Shown here: positions 42,846 through 51,024 of the stretch, piece by piece | How positions within the stretch are numbered: the first letter of the stretch is position 1 | Layout of the letters: each line of letters begins with the position of its first letter | Notes under the pieces: model-generated | What the model was told of the DNA's origin: nothing | What the model saw: only the letters and a program-made list of their open reading frames with translations | Databases searched by the model: none | Program-made: the position numbers and the translations under genes | DNA from: Bradyrhizobium cytisi | GTDB lineage: Bacteria; Pseudomonadota; Alphaproteobacteria; Rhizobiales; Xanthobacteraceae | Assembly (NCBI RefSeq): GCF_008123515.1 | Contig: NZ_VSSR01000034.1 | Span: 62,001-126,000 of the forward strand | Direction of reading: 5' to 3' | DNA length: 64,000 nucleotides

Positions 42846-43532
42846 TCATGGCGGTGACGCGACACCGGCATCGATCGTAGCCCGTTGCTGCGGCCAGCGT
42901 TTGAGCGCCGTCTGTCCTGCCTCCGTTAGCCCGTAGATTCCCCGGTCGGCGCGCTCGAACCAGCCATACACATTGTTAAGCAAGATCTTGCCGGCATCGG
43001 GGCAGCGCTCGCGCAATTCGCGCACGCGCCGCGGGCCTGCGGCAAGCTCCGATGCGCAGGCCAGCGCCTGCTGCCGGTATGCCGTCATGATCGGCGCGCG
43101 CGTGCTGCCGCCGAGCACGGGATCCCCTTGGCGGCGCTGATGCTCGGCCACGAGCCGCGAGCGCGTCTTCGGCTCGCGGCGGGGGCCTGCCGTCGGTGGC
43201 TTCACGAGCACCTCGACCTGGCCGTTATCGCTCACTCCGAGCATCCCGAAGCCGAGGCGCCGACATAGATTGCGATAACGTGCGTCACTCTCGCGGCCCT
43301 TGCCGCGGATCGACATCTTTGCGGCGATCCAGACTTCGTCGCCCGCTGGCGCGCGATCGACCGCCTGCAGAATCAGCTCGAGATTGAAGGCGAGCTTGAG
43401 CTCGCCAATCACCACCACCGGCGGATCTCCGGCGCTCAGGCCCACGAGATCGCAGCCGCCAATCTCGCCCTTCACGGAGAAGCCGAGCTCTTCGAGGAAG
43501 CGTTTGACGGGGAGATAGAGCGCGGTTTCCAC
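42846..43532 (-). CDS. DUF2161 family putative PD-(D/E)XK phosphodiesterase
   Basis: A 228-residue protein. The N-terminal about 120 residues follow the DUF2161 pattern: METALYLPVKRFLEELGFSV, GGCDLVGLS and VVIGELKLAFNL, with D28/E43/K45-type residues resembling the endonuclease-like core. The C-terminal half is basic (RREPKTRSRLVAEHQRRQGD) and ends in an 80-residue winged-helix-like segment (NVYGWFERADRGIYGLTEAG). The enzymatic activity is predicted but untested. It is a lone gene with about 130 bases to the GrlR-like gene. Confidence 0.82.
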   Translation of the reverse strand: METALYLPVKRFLEELGFSVKGEIGGCDLVGLSAGDPPVVVIGELKLAFNLELILQAVDRAPAGDEVWIAAKMSIRGKGRESDARYRNLCRRLGFGMLGVSDNGQVEVLVKPPTAGPRREPKTRSRLVAEHQRRQGDPVLGGSTRAPIMTAYRQQALACASELAAGPRRVRELRERCPDAGKILLNNVYGWFERADRGIYGLTEAGQTALKRWPQQRATIDAGVASPP

Positions 43533-43669
43533 AGTGAGTTTCCGATCGAAGAAGAAGAATCAGTTGCGGCCAGTTTAGCCCGGATGGGACTCGGGCTGCC
43601 GGCCCATTTGCCCGGACGCGGTCAAGCCAGCTATACCCCTGCGCGCGGAACAGGCGGGCGCGCGCGAAT

Positions 43670-44017
43670 ATGACGATCAGGAACGGGCTTTATCACATCC
43701 GGATCGAGATGCTGGATGGCGTGCAGGGCGGCAATCAGGGCGTTATGGTGCTGCGTGACGGCACCATGCGCGGCGGCGATTCCTTTTTCTTTGCCCATGG
43801 CAGCTACACCTCCGCCGACGGCAAGTGGAAGGGCGAGCTGACCAACGAGGAGCATTCGCCCTCGTTCGACGAGCGCCCCATATGGGGTCGCAAGGTCGTC
43901 ACCATCGGCTTCAGCGGCACCTACACCGACGAGACCGCCTATGGCGAAGGCATGGCGCTCGCGGGCAAGCAGAGCATCCGTTTCAAGGGCAATCTGCGGC
44001 TGCTGGTGCCGGATTGA
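43670..44017 (+). CDS. GrlR-like regulatory protein (single domain)
   Basis: A 115-residue single beta-barrel protein. It begins MTIRNGLYHIRIEMLDGVQG and has VMVLRDGTMRGGDSFFFAHG, GKWKGELTNEEHSP and VTIGFSGTYTDE. This G-L-Y-x-I-x-x-x-M-L-D-G arrangement is the GrlR fold, known as the negative regulator of type III secretion in enteric pathogens, but many rhizobial members have no secretion system nearby. Its function here is unknown. A paralogous two-domain protein is encoded at 48.5 kb. It converges with the SDR gene with no gap. Confidence 0.82.
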   Translation: MTIRNGLYHIRIEMLDGVQGGNQGVMVLRDGTMRGGDSFFFAHGSYTSADGKWKGELTNEEHSPSFDERPIWGRKVVTIGFSGTYTDETAYGEGMALAGKQSIRFKGNLRLLVPD

Positions 44018-44698
44018 TCACACCCGTCCGCTCACCGGAATCAGCGCGCCGGTGACGCCACTCGCGGCGTCGCTCACGAGGAACAGGATCACCTCGGCAA
44101 GCTCCTGCGGCGCCACCCATTTGGCGAAGTCGGCTTTCGGCATGTCGGCGCGGTTCGCCTTGGTGTCGATGGTCGACGGCAGCACCGCGTTCACCGTGAT
44201 CTTGCCCTTCCATTCGTTGGCGAGCGCCTCGGTGAGGCGGTGCACGCCCGCCTTCGATGCCGCGTAGGACCCCATGCCGGCGCCAGCCTGCAGCGCGCCC
44301 ATGGCGCCGATGTTGACGATGCGACCCGCCTTTGAAGAAGCAAGATGCGGCAGTGCCGCGTGCGAGGCGTTGAGGGCCGTCAGCACGTTCAGCGCATGCA
44401 TGCGGTGCCATGTCTTGATGTCGCCGTCGCCAACGGTCTCGAAGGCAAAGCCGCCGGCGATATTGACCAGGGCGTCCAGCCTGCCGAAATGCTTTGCGGC
44501 GGCATCCACCGCCGTCTTCGCCTGCGCCGGGTCGGACAGGTCGACGCCGCCGATCTCGATGCGCTCGGCCGTCGCCGGCAGTTGAGAGGGCGCGTGATCG
44601 ATGCCGGCGACCCGCGCGCCGCGTGATTGCGCGACGTCGGCGACAACCTTGCCAAGCGCGCCGAGCGCGCCGGTCACCACAATGATTTTTCCCTGCAC
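44018..44698 (-). CDS. Short-chain dehydrogenase/reductase
   Basis: A 226-residue classical SDR with NAD(P)-binding TGALGALG (9-16), an NIAGG stretch near residue 79, and the catalytic Tyr-x3-Lys in SYAASKAGVHRLTEAL. The Ser sits in IVNIGAMGA as a Gly/Ala-type motif, so the catalytic Ser is less certain than usual. Substrate unknown; the N-terminus is compact and lacks extra domains. The gene is leftward and divergent from the SGNH gene. Confidence 0.9.
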   Translation of the reverse strand: MQGKIIVVTGALGALGKVVADVAQSRGARVAGIDHAPSQLPATAERIEIGGVDLSDPAQAKTAVDAAAKHFGRLDALVNIAGGFAFETVGDGDIKTWHRMHALNVLTALNASHAALPHLASSKAGRIVNIGAMGALQAGAGMGSYAASKAGVHRLTEALANEWKGKITVNAVLPSTIDTKANRADMPKADFAKWVAPQELAEVILFLVSDAASGVTGALIPVSGRV

Positions 44699-44820
44699 GA
44701 TACTCTCCGTCGTCTCAATTCGCGCCGACTATTGCGTGAGGCGAATTGGACTTGCAATGGCGGCGGCATCAAGGCTGAATGATTGCTGCAACTTTAGATG
44801 GCGGCGCGGAGGTTTGGTTC

Positions 44821-45543
44821 ATGTCTGACGAATTGCCGACTGTCGATTGTCCCCCTGAGATCGTTGATTTGAAGCATCCCCTGGAGAATTTCCGGGCCGC
44901 GTTGAACGGAAGGGGCCCCGTGCGCGTCGTGGCGATGGGGTCGTCATCGACTGCGGGACTTCGCAATGTCGTTCCCTATCCCGCGCGGCTCGAGCTGTAT
45001 TTGAGAAAGCACTACAAGGATGACGATCCGCATCCGAACATCCGGGTCGACGTGTTCAACCGTGGCCAGGGCGGCCAAGAAGCGCCATTGGAAGTGGCTC
45101 GGTTCAAAGACGATATCTTTGCTGACAATCCTTCTCTGGTGCTCTGGCAGGTCGGAACCAATGCGGTCTTTCGCCAGAAGGAGTTCAACTTCGACGAAGT
45201 GGTCGCGAACATCATCGGGGGATTGGCGCTCCTGCGCGGTCACCTGACCATGGATGTTGTCCTGATCGACCCGCAATACGTGACGGCCATGCTGTTCGAC
45301 GACAACGCCGATCTTGCGGAGAAGATGGTTTCGGCGATCCGAACCGCGGCGGAGGACGCCAAGGTCAATCTGTTCCAGCGCTGGGCGCTAATGCGCCACT
45401 GGCACGTGCTAAACAACGCTTCGTTCGAGCAGCTGCTGGATCCGGAGGATGATCTGAAGCTGCATCAGAGCAATTGGAGTACCATGCAGGTATCGCTCGC
45501 GCTGACCAATTCCATCATTAAGGCCGCAACTCCGACGGCGTGA
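44821..45543 (+). CDS. SGNH/GDSL hydrolase-like protein
   Basis: A 240-residue protein from ATG 44821 (GGAGG nine bases before); an in-frame start at 44779 would add 14 residues. The SGNH blocks are recognisable: block I VVAMGSSSTAGLRN (catalytic Ser in the G-S-S-S context), block II NRGQGGQEAP, block III WQVGTNAVF (Asn) and a late D-x-x-L-H pair (EDDLKLHQSNWS) that supplies Asp/His. It probably acts as an esterase or deacetylase. There is no signal peptide in the short form. Confidence 0.82.
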   Translation: MSDELPTVDCPPEIVDLKHPLENFRAALNGRGPVRVVAMGSSSTAGLRNVVPYPARLELYLRKHYKDDDPHPNIRVDVFNRGQGGQEAPLEVARFKDDIFADNPSLVLWQVGTNAVFRQKEFNFDEVVANIIGGLALLRGHLTMDVVLIDPQYVTAMLFDDNADLAEKMVSAIRTAAEDAKVNLFQRWALMRHWHVLNNASFEQLLDPEDDLKLHQSNWSTMQVSLALTNSIIKAATPTA

Positions 45544-45558
45544 GGCGCCCGGCGTCGC

Positions 45559-46302
45559 TCACGCCTGAAGATAGCGCTCCTTCAGCGCGGTCTGCTCGGC
45601 TGCGCCGAGCTTAAGGCCGTCGCGCAGGTAAGTTTCGACATCGCCATAGTCGCGGCCGACAGCTTCGAAAGCCGCGTCCAGATAGGAGGCATTGACCGAG
45701 CCGATGGCGTCGAGGACGTCGGCGGGCAGATCGGAGACGCTCGACACGTCGCGCTTGTAGTGGCGATTGGTCAGCAGATAATCCTCCGCAATGACCTCCT
45801 CGGGCACGCCGAGCGCATGCAGGATCAGCGCGCTGGCAAAGCCGGTGCGGTCCTTGCCGGCGGTGCAATGGATCACGAGCGGAGCGCGGTCCTGTAGGAG
45901 ATGGCCGAACAGCATGCGGAAGCTGTGCGTGTTGTGGCGGACATAGTTGCGATAGGACTCGCGCATGAGCTCAAGCGCGACCGGTCCCGTCAGCGCGCCC
46001 CTGGCGAGCTCGGTGCGCAATGAAGCCACCACCGTCGGCTCGATCGGTAGCGAATGCACCGTGATCTCGTTGACGACGCAAATGCCGGCCGCGCGCTCCT
46101 CGACGCCGCGGAAGTCGAACGCACTTCTGACGCCGAGTGCGCGCACGATCGCGATGTCTTCAGCGGTGAGCTGGCCGAGATGGTTGGAGCGGAAGATGTG
46201 GCGCCAGCGCGTGGTGCGACCGTCGCTTGTGGCGTAACCGCCGAGGTCGCGAAAATTGCTGGCGCCTTGCAATGCGAGGTGACGGGCAGGAGAGTCCGAC
46301 AT
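45559..46302 (-). CDS. Tyrosine-protein phosphatase (dual-specificity-like)
   Basis: A 247-residue cytosolic phosphatase. The signature HCTAGKDRTG (C146, R152) is the C-x5-R loop of the Tyr/Ser phosphatase family (PF13350 type), preceded by NFRDLGGYATSDGRTTRWRH (residues 16-35) that forms the substrate lid. It may dephosphorylate proteins or phosphoinositides, and similar enzymes occur widely in soil bacteria. The convergent SGNH gene ends 15 bases away. AAGAAG-type ribosome site before the ATG at 46302. Confidence 0.9.
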   Translation of the reverse strand: MSDSPARHLALQGASNFRDLGGYATSDGRTTRWRHIFRSNHLGQLTAEDIAIVRALGVRSAFDFRGVEERAAGICVVNEITVHSLPIEPTVVASLRTELARGALTGPVALELMRESYRNYVRHNTHSFRMLFGHLLQDRAPLVIHCTAGKDRTGFASALILHALGVPEEVIAEDYLLTNRHYKRDVSSVSDLPADVLDAIGSVNASYLDAAFEAVGRDYGDVETYLRDGLKLGAAEQTALKERYLQA

Positions 46303-46446
46303 GGGAGCTTCTTTTTGTTATGTTGCCGACGGACCATTACAGGGGGCAATCATCGGTCGGCAAGACCGGGGCGACCATGGTCAAGCATTTGATGCGGCCG
46401 GTGACGGCCTGCGCGGTGATCTGAGCCCGCAATCATGTGCGGAATC

Positions 46447-46482
46447 AAAAAGGGTCGAAACCTCATTGTTTCGACCCTTTTT
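46447..46482. terminator. Bidirectional intrinsic terminator, 15-bp perfect stem
   Basis: AAAAAGGGTCGAAAC (46447-46461) and its complement (46468-46482) flank the loop CTCATT. It has A- and T-runs at both ends, so it works on either strand. It lies upstream of the phosphatase gene and downstream of the leftward DUF2735 gene, which it most likely ends. Confidence 0.92.
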
Positions 46483-46537
46483 CAAACTTCCGCTGAGCGC
46501 TTGAAAGAGCGCGGCGGTTTCAAACCAGGCACCGGCA

Positions 46538-46741
46538 TTAACGTTCCCATTTGGGCTTTGCTTCGTCGACCGCGTCCTGGTGGTACCAGCTGTCGCTGCA
46601 GATCGAGACGTTCGCGGGAAGCGAAGCGTGATCGGCGGGAAAGCGGGTGTCGCCATAGCGGCGCCCGGCGAGAGCCGCGCGGCCCCCGACGGGGAATTGA
46701 TAGATCTTCGCAGATCCGTGACTCAGTCCATTGTTCATCAT
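46538..46741 (-). CDS. DUF2735 family small protein
   Basis: A 67-residue protein (MMNNGLSHGSAKIYQFPVGG, then RAALAGRRYGDTRFPADHAS) from ATG 46741 with GAGGAG nine bases upstream. The S-A-K-I-Y-Q-F-P-V-G-G-R core is the DUF2735 signature. Genes of this family sit beside glnII in rhizobia, and that is the case here, about 540 bases upstream and divergent. The biochemical role is unknown; a link to nitrogen metabolism is inferred from context. Confidence 0.85.
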   Translation of the reverse strand: MMNNGLSHGSAKIYQFPVGGRAALAGRRYGDTRFPADHASLPANVSICSDSWYHQDAVDEAKPKWER

Positions 46742-47277
46742 TTCGATTTGCTCCTCGGTCGAAGCGCCTTGGCCTCCATGGTGCGCCCGACTCGTTCGAT
46801 TGTGGTTACTGGACTCCCCATATCGACCGCGCATCCCGAATTGGAAAGTGCTGAAAACGAAATCAGCTCTCGCCTATTTTGTGGGCAGTCGACTGTCTGC
46901 ACCCCCCAAGGCAGCGTGTCGGTGACTAACGCGTGGGCCATTCCAAAGGTTGCTAGGCAGGGATCGGGGCTTTGCGAAAGTTGCCGGACGTTGATGCGCG
47001 TTTCATCGGCAGCCTGCGGCAGGGGCCCGCGTGCTCCAGAATCAGGCGTTTTCCGCGGGACTTTTGCACTGCAGCTTCACGCGAAGGTGCGCGGCTATGA
47101 CGCAGGTCGCTGTGGACGGCTTTGCGCTGGCGGGCCGGTTCCGGTCGCGGTGGACAACCTCCCGCGCTGCGGCCTTTTGGCACGTTAAATGCTTGTAAAG
47201 GGCCGGCCGATGATGGCCGGGTACAAACGTGCGGGGGCTCTCAACCCCACCTTTCGCATCATCTACAGAGAGGCTCA
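46742..47277. other. Divergent region between the DUF2735 gene and glnII
   Basis: About 535 bases with no supported gene. It holds a sigma-54 promoter at 47177-47194 for glnII and, presumably, the DUF2735 promoter on the other strand. The piece TGCACCCCCCAAGGCA (46898-46913) loosely resembles an NtrC site but is imperfect. A 5' leader of about 75 nt precedes the glnII ATG, containing GGGG/CCCC hairpin arms. Confidence 0.55.
47177..47194 (+). promoter_or_regulatory. -24/-12 sigma-54 promoter of glnII
   Basis: TTGGCACGTTAAATGCTT matches the consensus (Y)TGGCACG-N4-TTGC(W): GG at 47179-47180 and GC at 47191-47192 are separated by exactly ten bases. The single deviation is A for T before GC. The first transcribed base is expected near 47204, about 75 bases before the glnII ATG. 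glnII of B. japonicum is known to be expressed from a sigma-54/NtrC-controlled promoter. Confidence 0.9.
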
Positions 47278-48312
47278 ATGACCAAGTATAAGCTCGAGTA
47301 CATCTGGCTCGACGGATATACGCCGACTCCGAACTTGCGCGGCAAAACTCAGATCAAGGAATTCGCGTCGTTCCCGACGCTCGAACAGCTTCCGCTCTGG
47401 GGCTTCGATGGCTCCTCCACCCAGCAGGCCGAAGGCCACAGCTCGGATTGCGTGCTGAAGCCGGTCGCGGTGTTTCCGGACGGTGCCCGCACCAACGGCG
47501 TGCTGGTGATGTGCGAAGTCATGATGCCCGATGGCAAGACCCCGCACTCGACCAACAAGCGCGCCACAATTCTCGATGACGAGGGTGCGTGGTTCGGCTT
47601 CGAGCAGGAATACTTCTTCTACAAGGACGGCCGTCCGCTCGGCTTCCCGGCCTCCGGTTATCCGGCGCCGCAGGGCCCGTACTACACCGGCGTCGGCTAC
47701 TCGAACGTCGGCGACATCGCGCGCAAGATGGTCGAAGAGCATCTCGACCTCTGCCTCGCGGCCGGCATCAACCACGAAGGCATCAACGCGGAAGTCGCAA
47801 AGGGCCAGTGGGAATTCCAGATCTTCGGCAAGGGCTCCAAGAAGGCCGCTGACGAAATGTGGATGGCCCGCTACCTGATGCTGCGCCTGACCGAGAAGTA
47901 CGGCGTCGACATCGAGTTCCACTGCAAGCCGCTCGGCGACACCGACTGGAACGGCTCCGGCATGCACGCCAACTTCTCCACCGAGTACATGCGTACGGTC
48001 GGCGGCAAGGAGTACTTCGAGGCGCTGATGGCGGCATTCGACAAGAACCTGATGGACCACATCGCCGTCTACGGCCCGGACAACGACAAGCGTCTGACCG
48101 GCAAGCACGAGACCGCGCCGTGGAACAAGTTCAGCTACGGCATTGCCGACCGTGGCGCCTCGATCCGCGTGCCGCACTCCTTCGCCAACAACGGCTACAA
48201 GGGCTATCTGGAAGACCGCCGTCCGAACTCGCAGGGCGACCCATACCAGATCGCTTCGCAGATCCTGAAGACGATCGCGTCCGTCCCGGCTGACAAGAAG
48301 GCCGCGGCTTAA
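47278..48312 (+). CDS. glnII: Glutamine synthetase type II
   Basis: ATP-dependent synthesis of glutamine from glutamate and ammonia in nitrogen-limited cells. The 344-residue enzyme is the eukaryote-like GSII type found in rhizobia beside the longer GSI. Signatures: EYIWLDGYTPTPNLRGKT, LPLWGFDGSSTQQAEG, WFGFEQEYFFY, WNGSGMHANFST and KHETAPWNKFSYGIADRGAS. ATG 47278 lies behind AGAGAGGCTCA; an ORF start at 47122 would cross the promoter and is rejected. It has a sigma-54 promoter upstream and two terminators downstream. Confidence 0.98.
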   Translation: MTKYKLEYIWLDGYTPTPNLRGKTQIKEFASFPTLEQLPLWGFDGSSTQQAEGHSSDCVLKPVAVFPDGARTNGVLVMCEVMMPDGKTPHSTNKRATILDDEGAWFGFEQEYFFYKDGRPLGFPASGYPAPQGPYYTGVGYSNVGDIARKMVEEHLDLCLAAGINHEGINAEVAKGQWEFQIFGKGSKKAADEMWMARYLMLRLTEKYGVDIEFHCKPLGDTDWNGSGMHANFSTEYMRTVGGKEYFEALMAAFDKNLMDHIAVYGPDNDKRLTGKHETAPWNKFSYGIADRGASIRVPHSFANNGYKGYLEDRRPNSQGDPYQIASQILKTIASVPADKKAAA

Positions 48313-48320
48313 AGATCCTC

Positions 48321-48357
48321 CCGGCCCGGGCTGGGGGCTGGCCCGGGTTGGCTTTTT
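48321..48357 (+). terminator. First glnII terminator
   Basis: An 11-base stem (CCGGCCCGGGC at 48321-48331, partner 48341-48351, two G-T pairs) with a 9-base loop is followed by CTTTTT, nine bases after the glnII stop. Confidence 0.85.
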
Positions 48358-48393
48358 AAATCCGCCGGAGCTGCAAGGCTCCGGCGGATTTTT
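48358..48393. terminator. Second glnII terminator
   Basis: A perfect 14-base stem (AAATCCGCCGGAGC at 48358-48371, complement at 48378-48391) around TGCAAG, ending in a T-run. It directly follows the first hairpin, giving a tandem terminator. Confidence 0.92.
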
Positions 48394-48506
48394 GCATTCC
48401 GATGACAGCGCTTGTTGTGGGTCTGGCGGCCATGCCGGCCTGTCCATGTCAGGCCAAATCGGGATAGAGTGCCCGCAGGATGCGCGCGGGGCCGGGGACA
48501 CGGCTG

Positions 48507-49208
48507 GTGTTTGAAGGCTTCTACAAGGTGCGATTTCAGCTCGGCGATAGCGTCGGCCGGAGCGTGATGCATGCCGGCAATGGCACGATGCTCGGCGGCA
48601 ATTCGGCGTTCGCCCATATCGGCACCTACGAGAAGACCGCGGACGGCGTCGACATCGTCATCAAGACCGTTCGCCACAACCCCGATCCGACCTACCGCGC
48701 CATGGCCGGCACCGATGATGCGACGCTGATCGCGAAGGGTTTTGCCGACGGCGATCTCTACCGTTTCAAGGGCGAGCTCAAGGAGCTGCCCGGCGTGCCC
48801 TTCCAGTCGCTGATGACGCCGATCACGGAAGACGAGGTGCCGATCGCCGGCGGCGTCGGCGAGGCCGGCATCGTCGACGGCCTCTACTCGATTCACCTGC
48901 GCATGCTCGACGGCGTCGACGGCGGGCTCACCGGCGTGATGCTGCTCAACCGCGGCCGCATCCTCGGCGGCGATGCGTCGTTCTATTACCTCGGCAGCTA
49001 CACCGCCGCGAACGGCCGCTGGAAGGGGCAGATCCTCAACCAGGAGCACACGCTCGCCAAGGACGATCCGATCTTTGGCGGCCACGAGGTCGGCATCGGC
49101 TTCTCCGGCAGCTATGACGGCGAGGAGGCGGTGCTGGAGGCGACCGCGCTTGCCGGCAAGCGCAGCCTGCGCCTGACCGCGGCGCTGAAGCTGATGCATC
49201 GCGCCTGA
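48507..49208 (+). CDS. Two-domain GrlR-like protein
   Basis: A 233-residue protein made of two GrlR-like beta-barrels. Domain 1 runs FEGFYKVRFQLGDSVGRSVM to about residue 105. Domain 2 starts at about 120 with VDGLYSIHLRMLDGVDGGLT and includes GRWKGQILNQEHTL and VGIGFSGSYDGEE. Domain 2 is close to the single-domain protein at 43.7 kb. GTG 48507 has GGGGA eight bases upstream; ATG 48480 is in frame but lacks a ribosome site. Function unknown. Confidence 0.78.
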   Translation: MFEGFYKVRFQLGDSVGRSVMHAGNGTMLGGNSAFAHIGTYEKTADGVDIVIKTVRHNPDPTYRAMAGTDDATLIAKGFADGDLYRFKGELKELPGVPFQSLMTPITEDEVPIAGGVGEAGIVDGLYSIHLRMLDGVDGGLTGVMLLNRGRILGGDASFYYLGSYTAANGRWKGQILNQEHTLAKDDPIFGGHEVGIGFSGSYDGEEAVLEATALAGKRSLRLTAALKLMHRA

Positions 49209-49227
49209 TCGCTACGGGGAATTGCCC

Positions 49228-49911
49228 ATGGAAAGAATTCGCATGCTCTCGACGCTCGGCCTGATGGGCGCGATGCGCAGCCTGTCCTCCGCGTTCGAGA
49301 CCGCGAGAGGCATTCACGTCGATGCCGACTTCGCGCCAACGCTGGCGCTGCTGAAGCGCTTGCGCGCCGGCGAGGCCGCCGACCTCGTGATCCTCACGCG
49401 CGAAGGGCTCGACGAGATGATCGGCGAGGGCCGGGTGATCGCGGACACCGCAGCCGACCTGGCGCGCTCCTATGTCGGCCTCGCCGTGCGGAAAGGCGCG
49501 CCGCATCCCGACATCGCCAATGAGGCTGCGCTGCGCAAGACGCTGCTCGCGGCGCGATCCATTGCCTATTCGCGGCTCGGCGCAAGCGGCGTGTACTTTG
49601 CCCGGCTGATCGCGCGCATCGGCATTGCCGCCGAGATCAACGCCAAGGCGACCATCGTTGAGCAGGGCTTTACGGCCGAGCGGCTCGTCAGCGGCGAGGC
49701 CGACCTCGCCGTGCAGCAGATCAGCGAGCTGAAGCAGGTCGAGGGCATCGAGGTGATCGGCCCGGTCCCGCACGATTTGCAGACGCCGGCCGTGTTCTCC
49801 GCCGGACGCATGGCGGATGCGAAACAGGCCGAAGCCGCCGAGGCGCTGCTGCGCTATCTGGCATCGCCGGAGGTCGCGTCCGTGCTGCGCCAGTCAGGAC
49901 TCGAGCCTTGA
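49228..49911 (+). CDS. Substrate-binding domain protein, ModA-like, no signal peptide
   Basis: A 227-residue protein from ATG 49228 (GGGGAA eight bases before). The fold resembles the molybdate-binding periplasmic protein ModA: HVDADFAPTLALLKRLRAGE, DLVILTREGLDEMIGEGRVI, then RSYVGLAVRKGAPHPDI and AYSRLGASGVYFARLIARIG. A signal peptide is absent, so it appears cytoplasmic, unlike transport ModA. It could be a sensor or an orphan binding protein. The preceding GrlR-like gene ends 19 bases away on the same strand. Confidence 0.78.
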   Translation: MERIRMLSTLGLMGAMRSLSSAFETARGIHVDADFAPTLALLKRLRAGEAADLVILTREGLDEMIGEGRVIADTAADLARSYVGLAVRKGAPHPDIANEAALRKTLLAARSIAYSRLGASGVYFARLIARIGIAAEINAKATIVEQGFTAERLVSGEADLAVQQISELKQVEGIEVIGPVPHDLQTPAVFSAGRMADAKQAEAAEALLRYLASPEVASVLRQSGLEP

Positions 49912-49937
49912 AATCGCCGGCACGCGGACGCAACGTG

Positions 49938-50764
49938 ATGTCCATGCGGATCTGTCTCTTTGCCATCCTCGTCGCGCTTGCCGCGCCCGTCGCCGCGCAC
50001 GCGCAATCGGCCGATCTCGTCCCTGCGACCGTGTCGCCGCCGATCCCAGCGATCCCGACAAGCCGGCCGACGTGAAGGGCGTGCCCGACATCGCCGCCTC
50101 CGACCTCGCGACCGCGATCAAATTCTGCAAGCAGGCGGCAAGCTCATCGCGCCGCGCGATGTTCGCGCTCGGGCGTGCCTATGCGGCCAACCGGCAGACG
50201 GCTGAGGCGATCGCCGCCTGGCGCAAGGCGGCCGACAAGGGCTCCAGTGCTGCGATGGTCGAGCTCGGCGTCGCCTATGGCAACGGCTCCGGTATCGCGA
50301 AGGACGAGGCGCAGGCGCGAAAATTGTTCGAGAAGGCGGCGCAGGCCGGCAACCCCCGCGGCGTCTCCAACCTCGCAGCGCTCGGCAGCGCAGGCGGCGG
50401 CGCTCCCGCGGACCCTGCGCAGGCGCGCACGCTGCTCGGCAAGGCCGCCGAGACCAATGCGGAGGCGCAGTACCAACTCGGCCTGATGCTTGCCAGCGGC
50501 AATGGCGGGGAGAAGGACGACGTCGCGGCGCGCGCGCTGTTCGAGAAGGCGGCGGCGCAAAACCATCCCGGCGCGCTGGAGCGGATGGGCGCCTTCGCGC
50601 AGGAAGGCCGCGGCGGTCCAAAGGACAAGGACGCCGCAAAGGCCTATTACGAGCGTGCGGCCGCGCTCGGCGACGAGGACGCCAAGAAGGCGCTGGAGCG
50701 GATCCGCTGTCCCTACGCGATCAAGGACAAGCAGGGCAAGCTCGTCACCACGCTGTGCTTCTAG
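49938..50764 (+). pseudogene. Secreted Sel1-repeat protein gene with an apparent frameshift
   Basis: A signal-peptide frame starting at ATG 49938 (MSMRICLFAILVALAAPVAA, then AHAQSADLV) ends in a stop about 130 bases on. The Sel1-repeat part lies in another frame, joining near 50019-50024, and runs ADPSDPDKPADVKGVPDIAA to the stop at 50764. The expected join (LV then a CDRVAADPSD-type segment) needs one extra base. Sel1-like repeats (AMFALGRAYAANRQTAEAIA, AMVELGVAYGNGSGIAKDEA, AQYQLGLMLASGNGGEKDDV) fill the rest. It is either a real frameshift mutation or a sequence error; the reading frames otherwise look intact. Confidence 0.72.
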
Positions 50765-50874
50765 AAAGCGATCCTGCTCACTTCATGTCGCAGGCGAGAT
50801 TGTTGCGGGCGGGTTGGAAAAGGAACTTGCGCGGGCAGGGGCCGTTGACATCACGTCAAGCAGGAGGCGCAACC

Positions 50875-51024
50875 ATGATCCGCAAGCTCGCATCCGGCGA
50901 ATACCGGCTCTATTCGCGCAAGGTGAATCCCAAGACCGGCAAGCGCCGCAACCTCGGTACCTTCAAGAGCCGCGCCGCGGCCGAGAAGCACGAACGCGAC
51001 GTGCAATATTTCAAGCGCCACTGA
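50875..51024 (+). CDS. Small conserved basic protein (49 aa)
   Basis: ATG 50875, with AGGAGG eight bases before, opens MIRKLASGEYRLYSRKVNPK followed by TGKRRNLGTFKSRAAAEKHE and RDVQYFKRH. It is strongly basic and short. Near-identical small proteins are common in alphaproteobacteria. Charge suggests nucleic-acid or ribosome binding, but nothing is established. An ORF start at 50755 would add an unlikely leader. It lies directly before a family C repeat. Confidence 0.8.
   Translation: MIRKLASGEYRLYSRKVNPKTGKRRNLGTFKSRAAAEKHERDVQYFKRH

Noticed and set aside
46898..46913. NtrC-like site TGCACC...GGCA
   Set aside because: Half-sites and spacing do not match the NtrC consensus (CAC-N7-GTG); only a loose resemblance.
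47122..47277. Upstream extension of glnII from 47122
   Set aside because: It would pass through the sigma-54 promoter; the MTKYKLEYIW start at 47278 is the family start.
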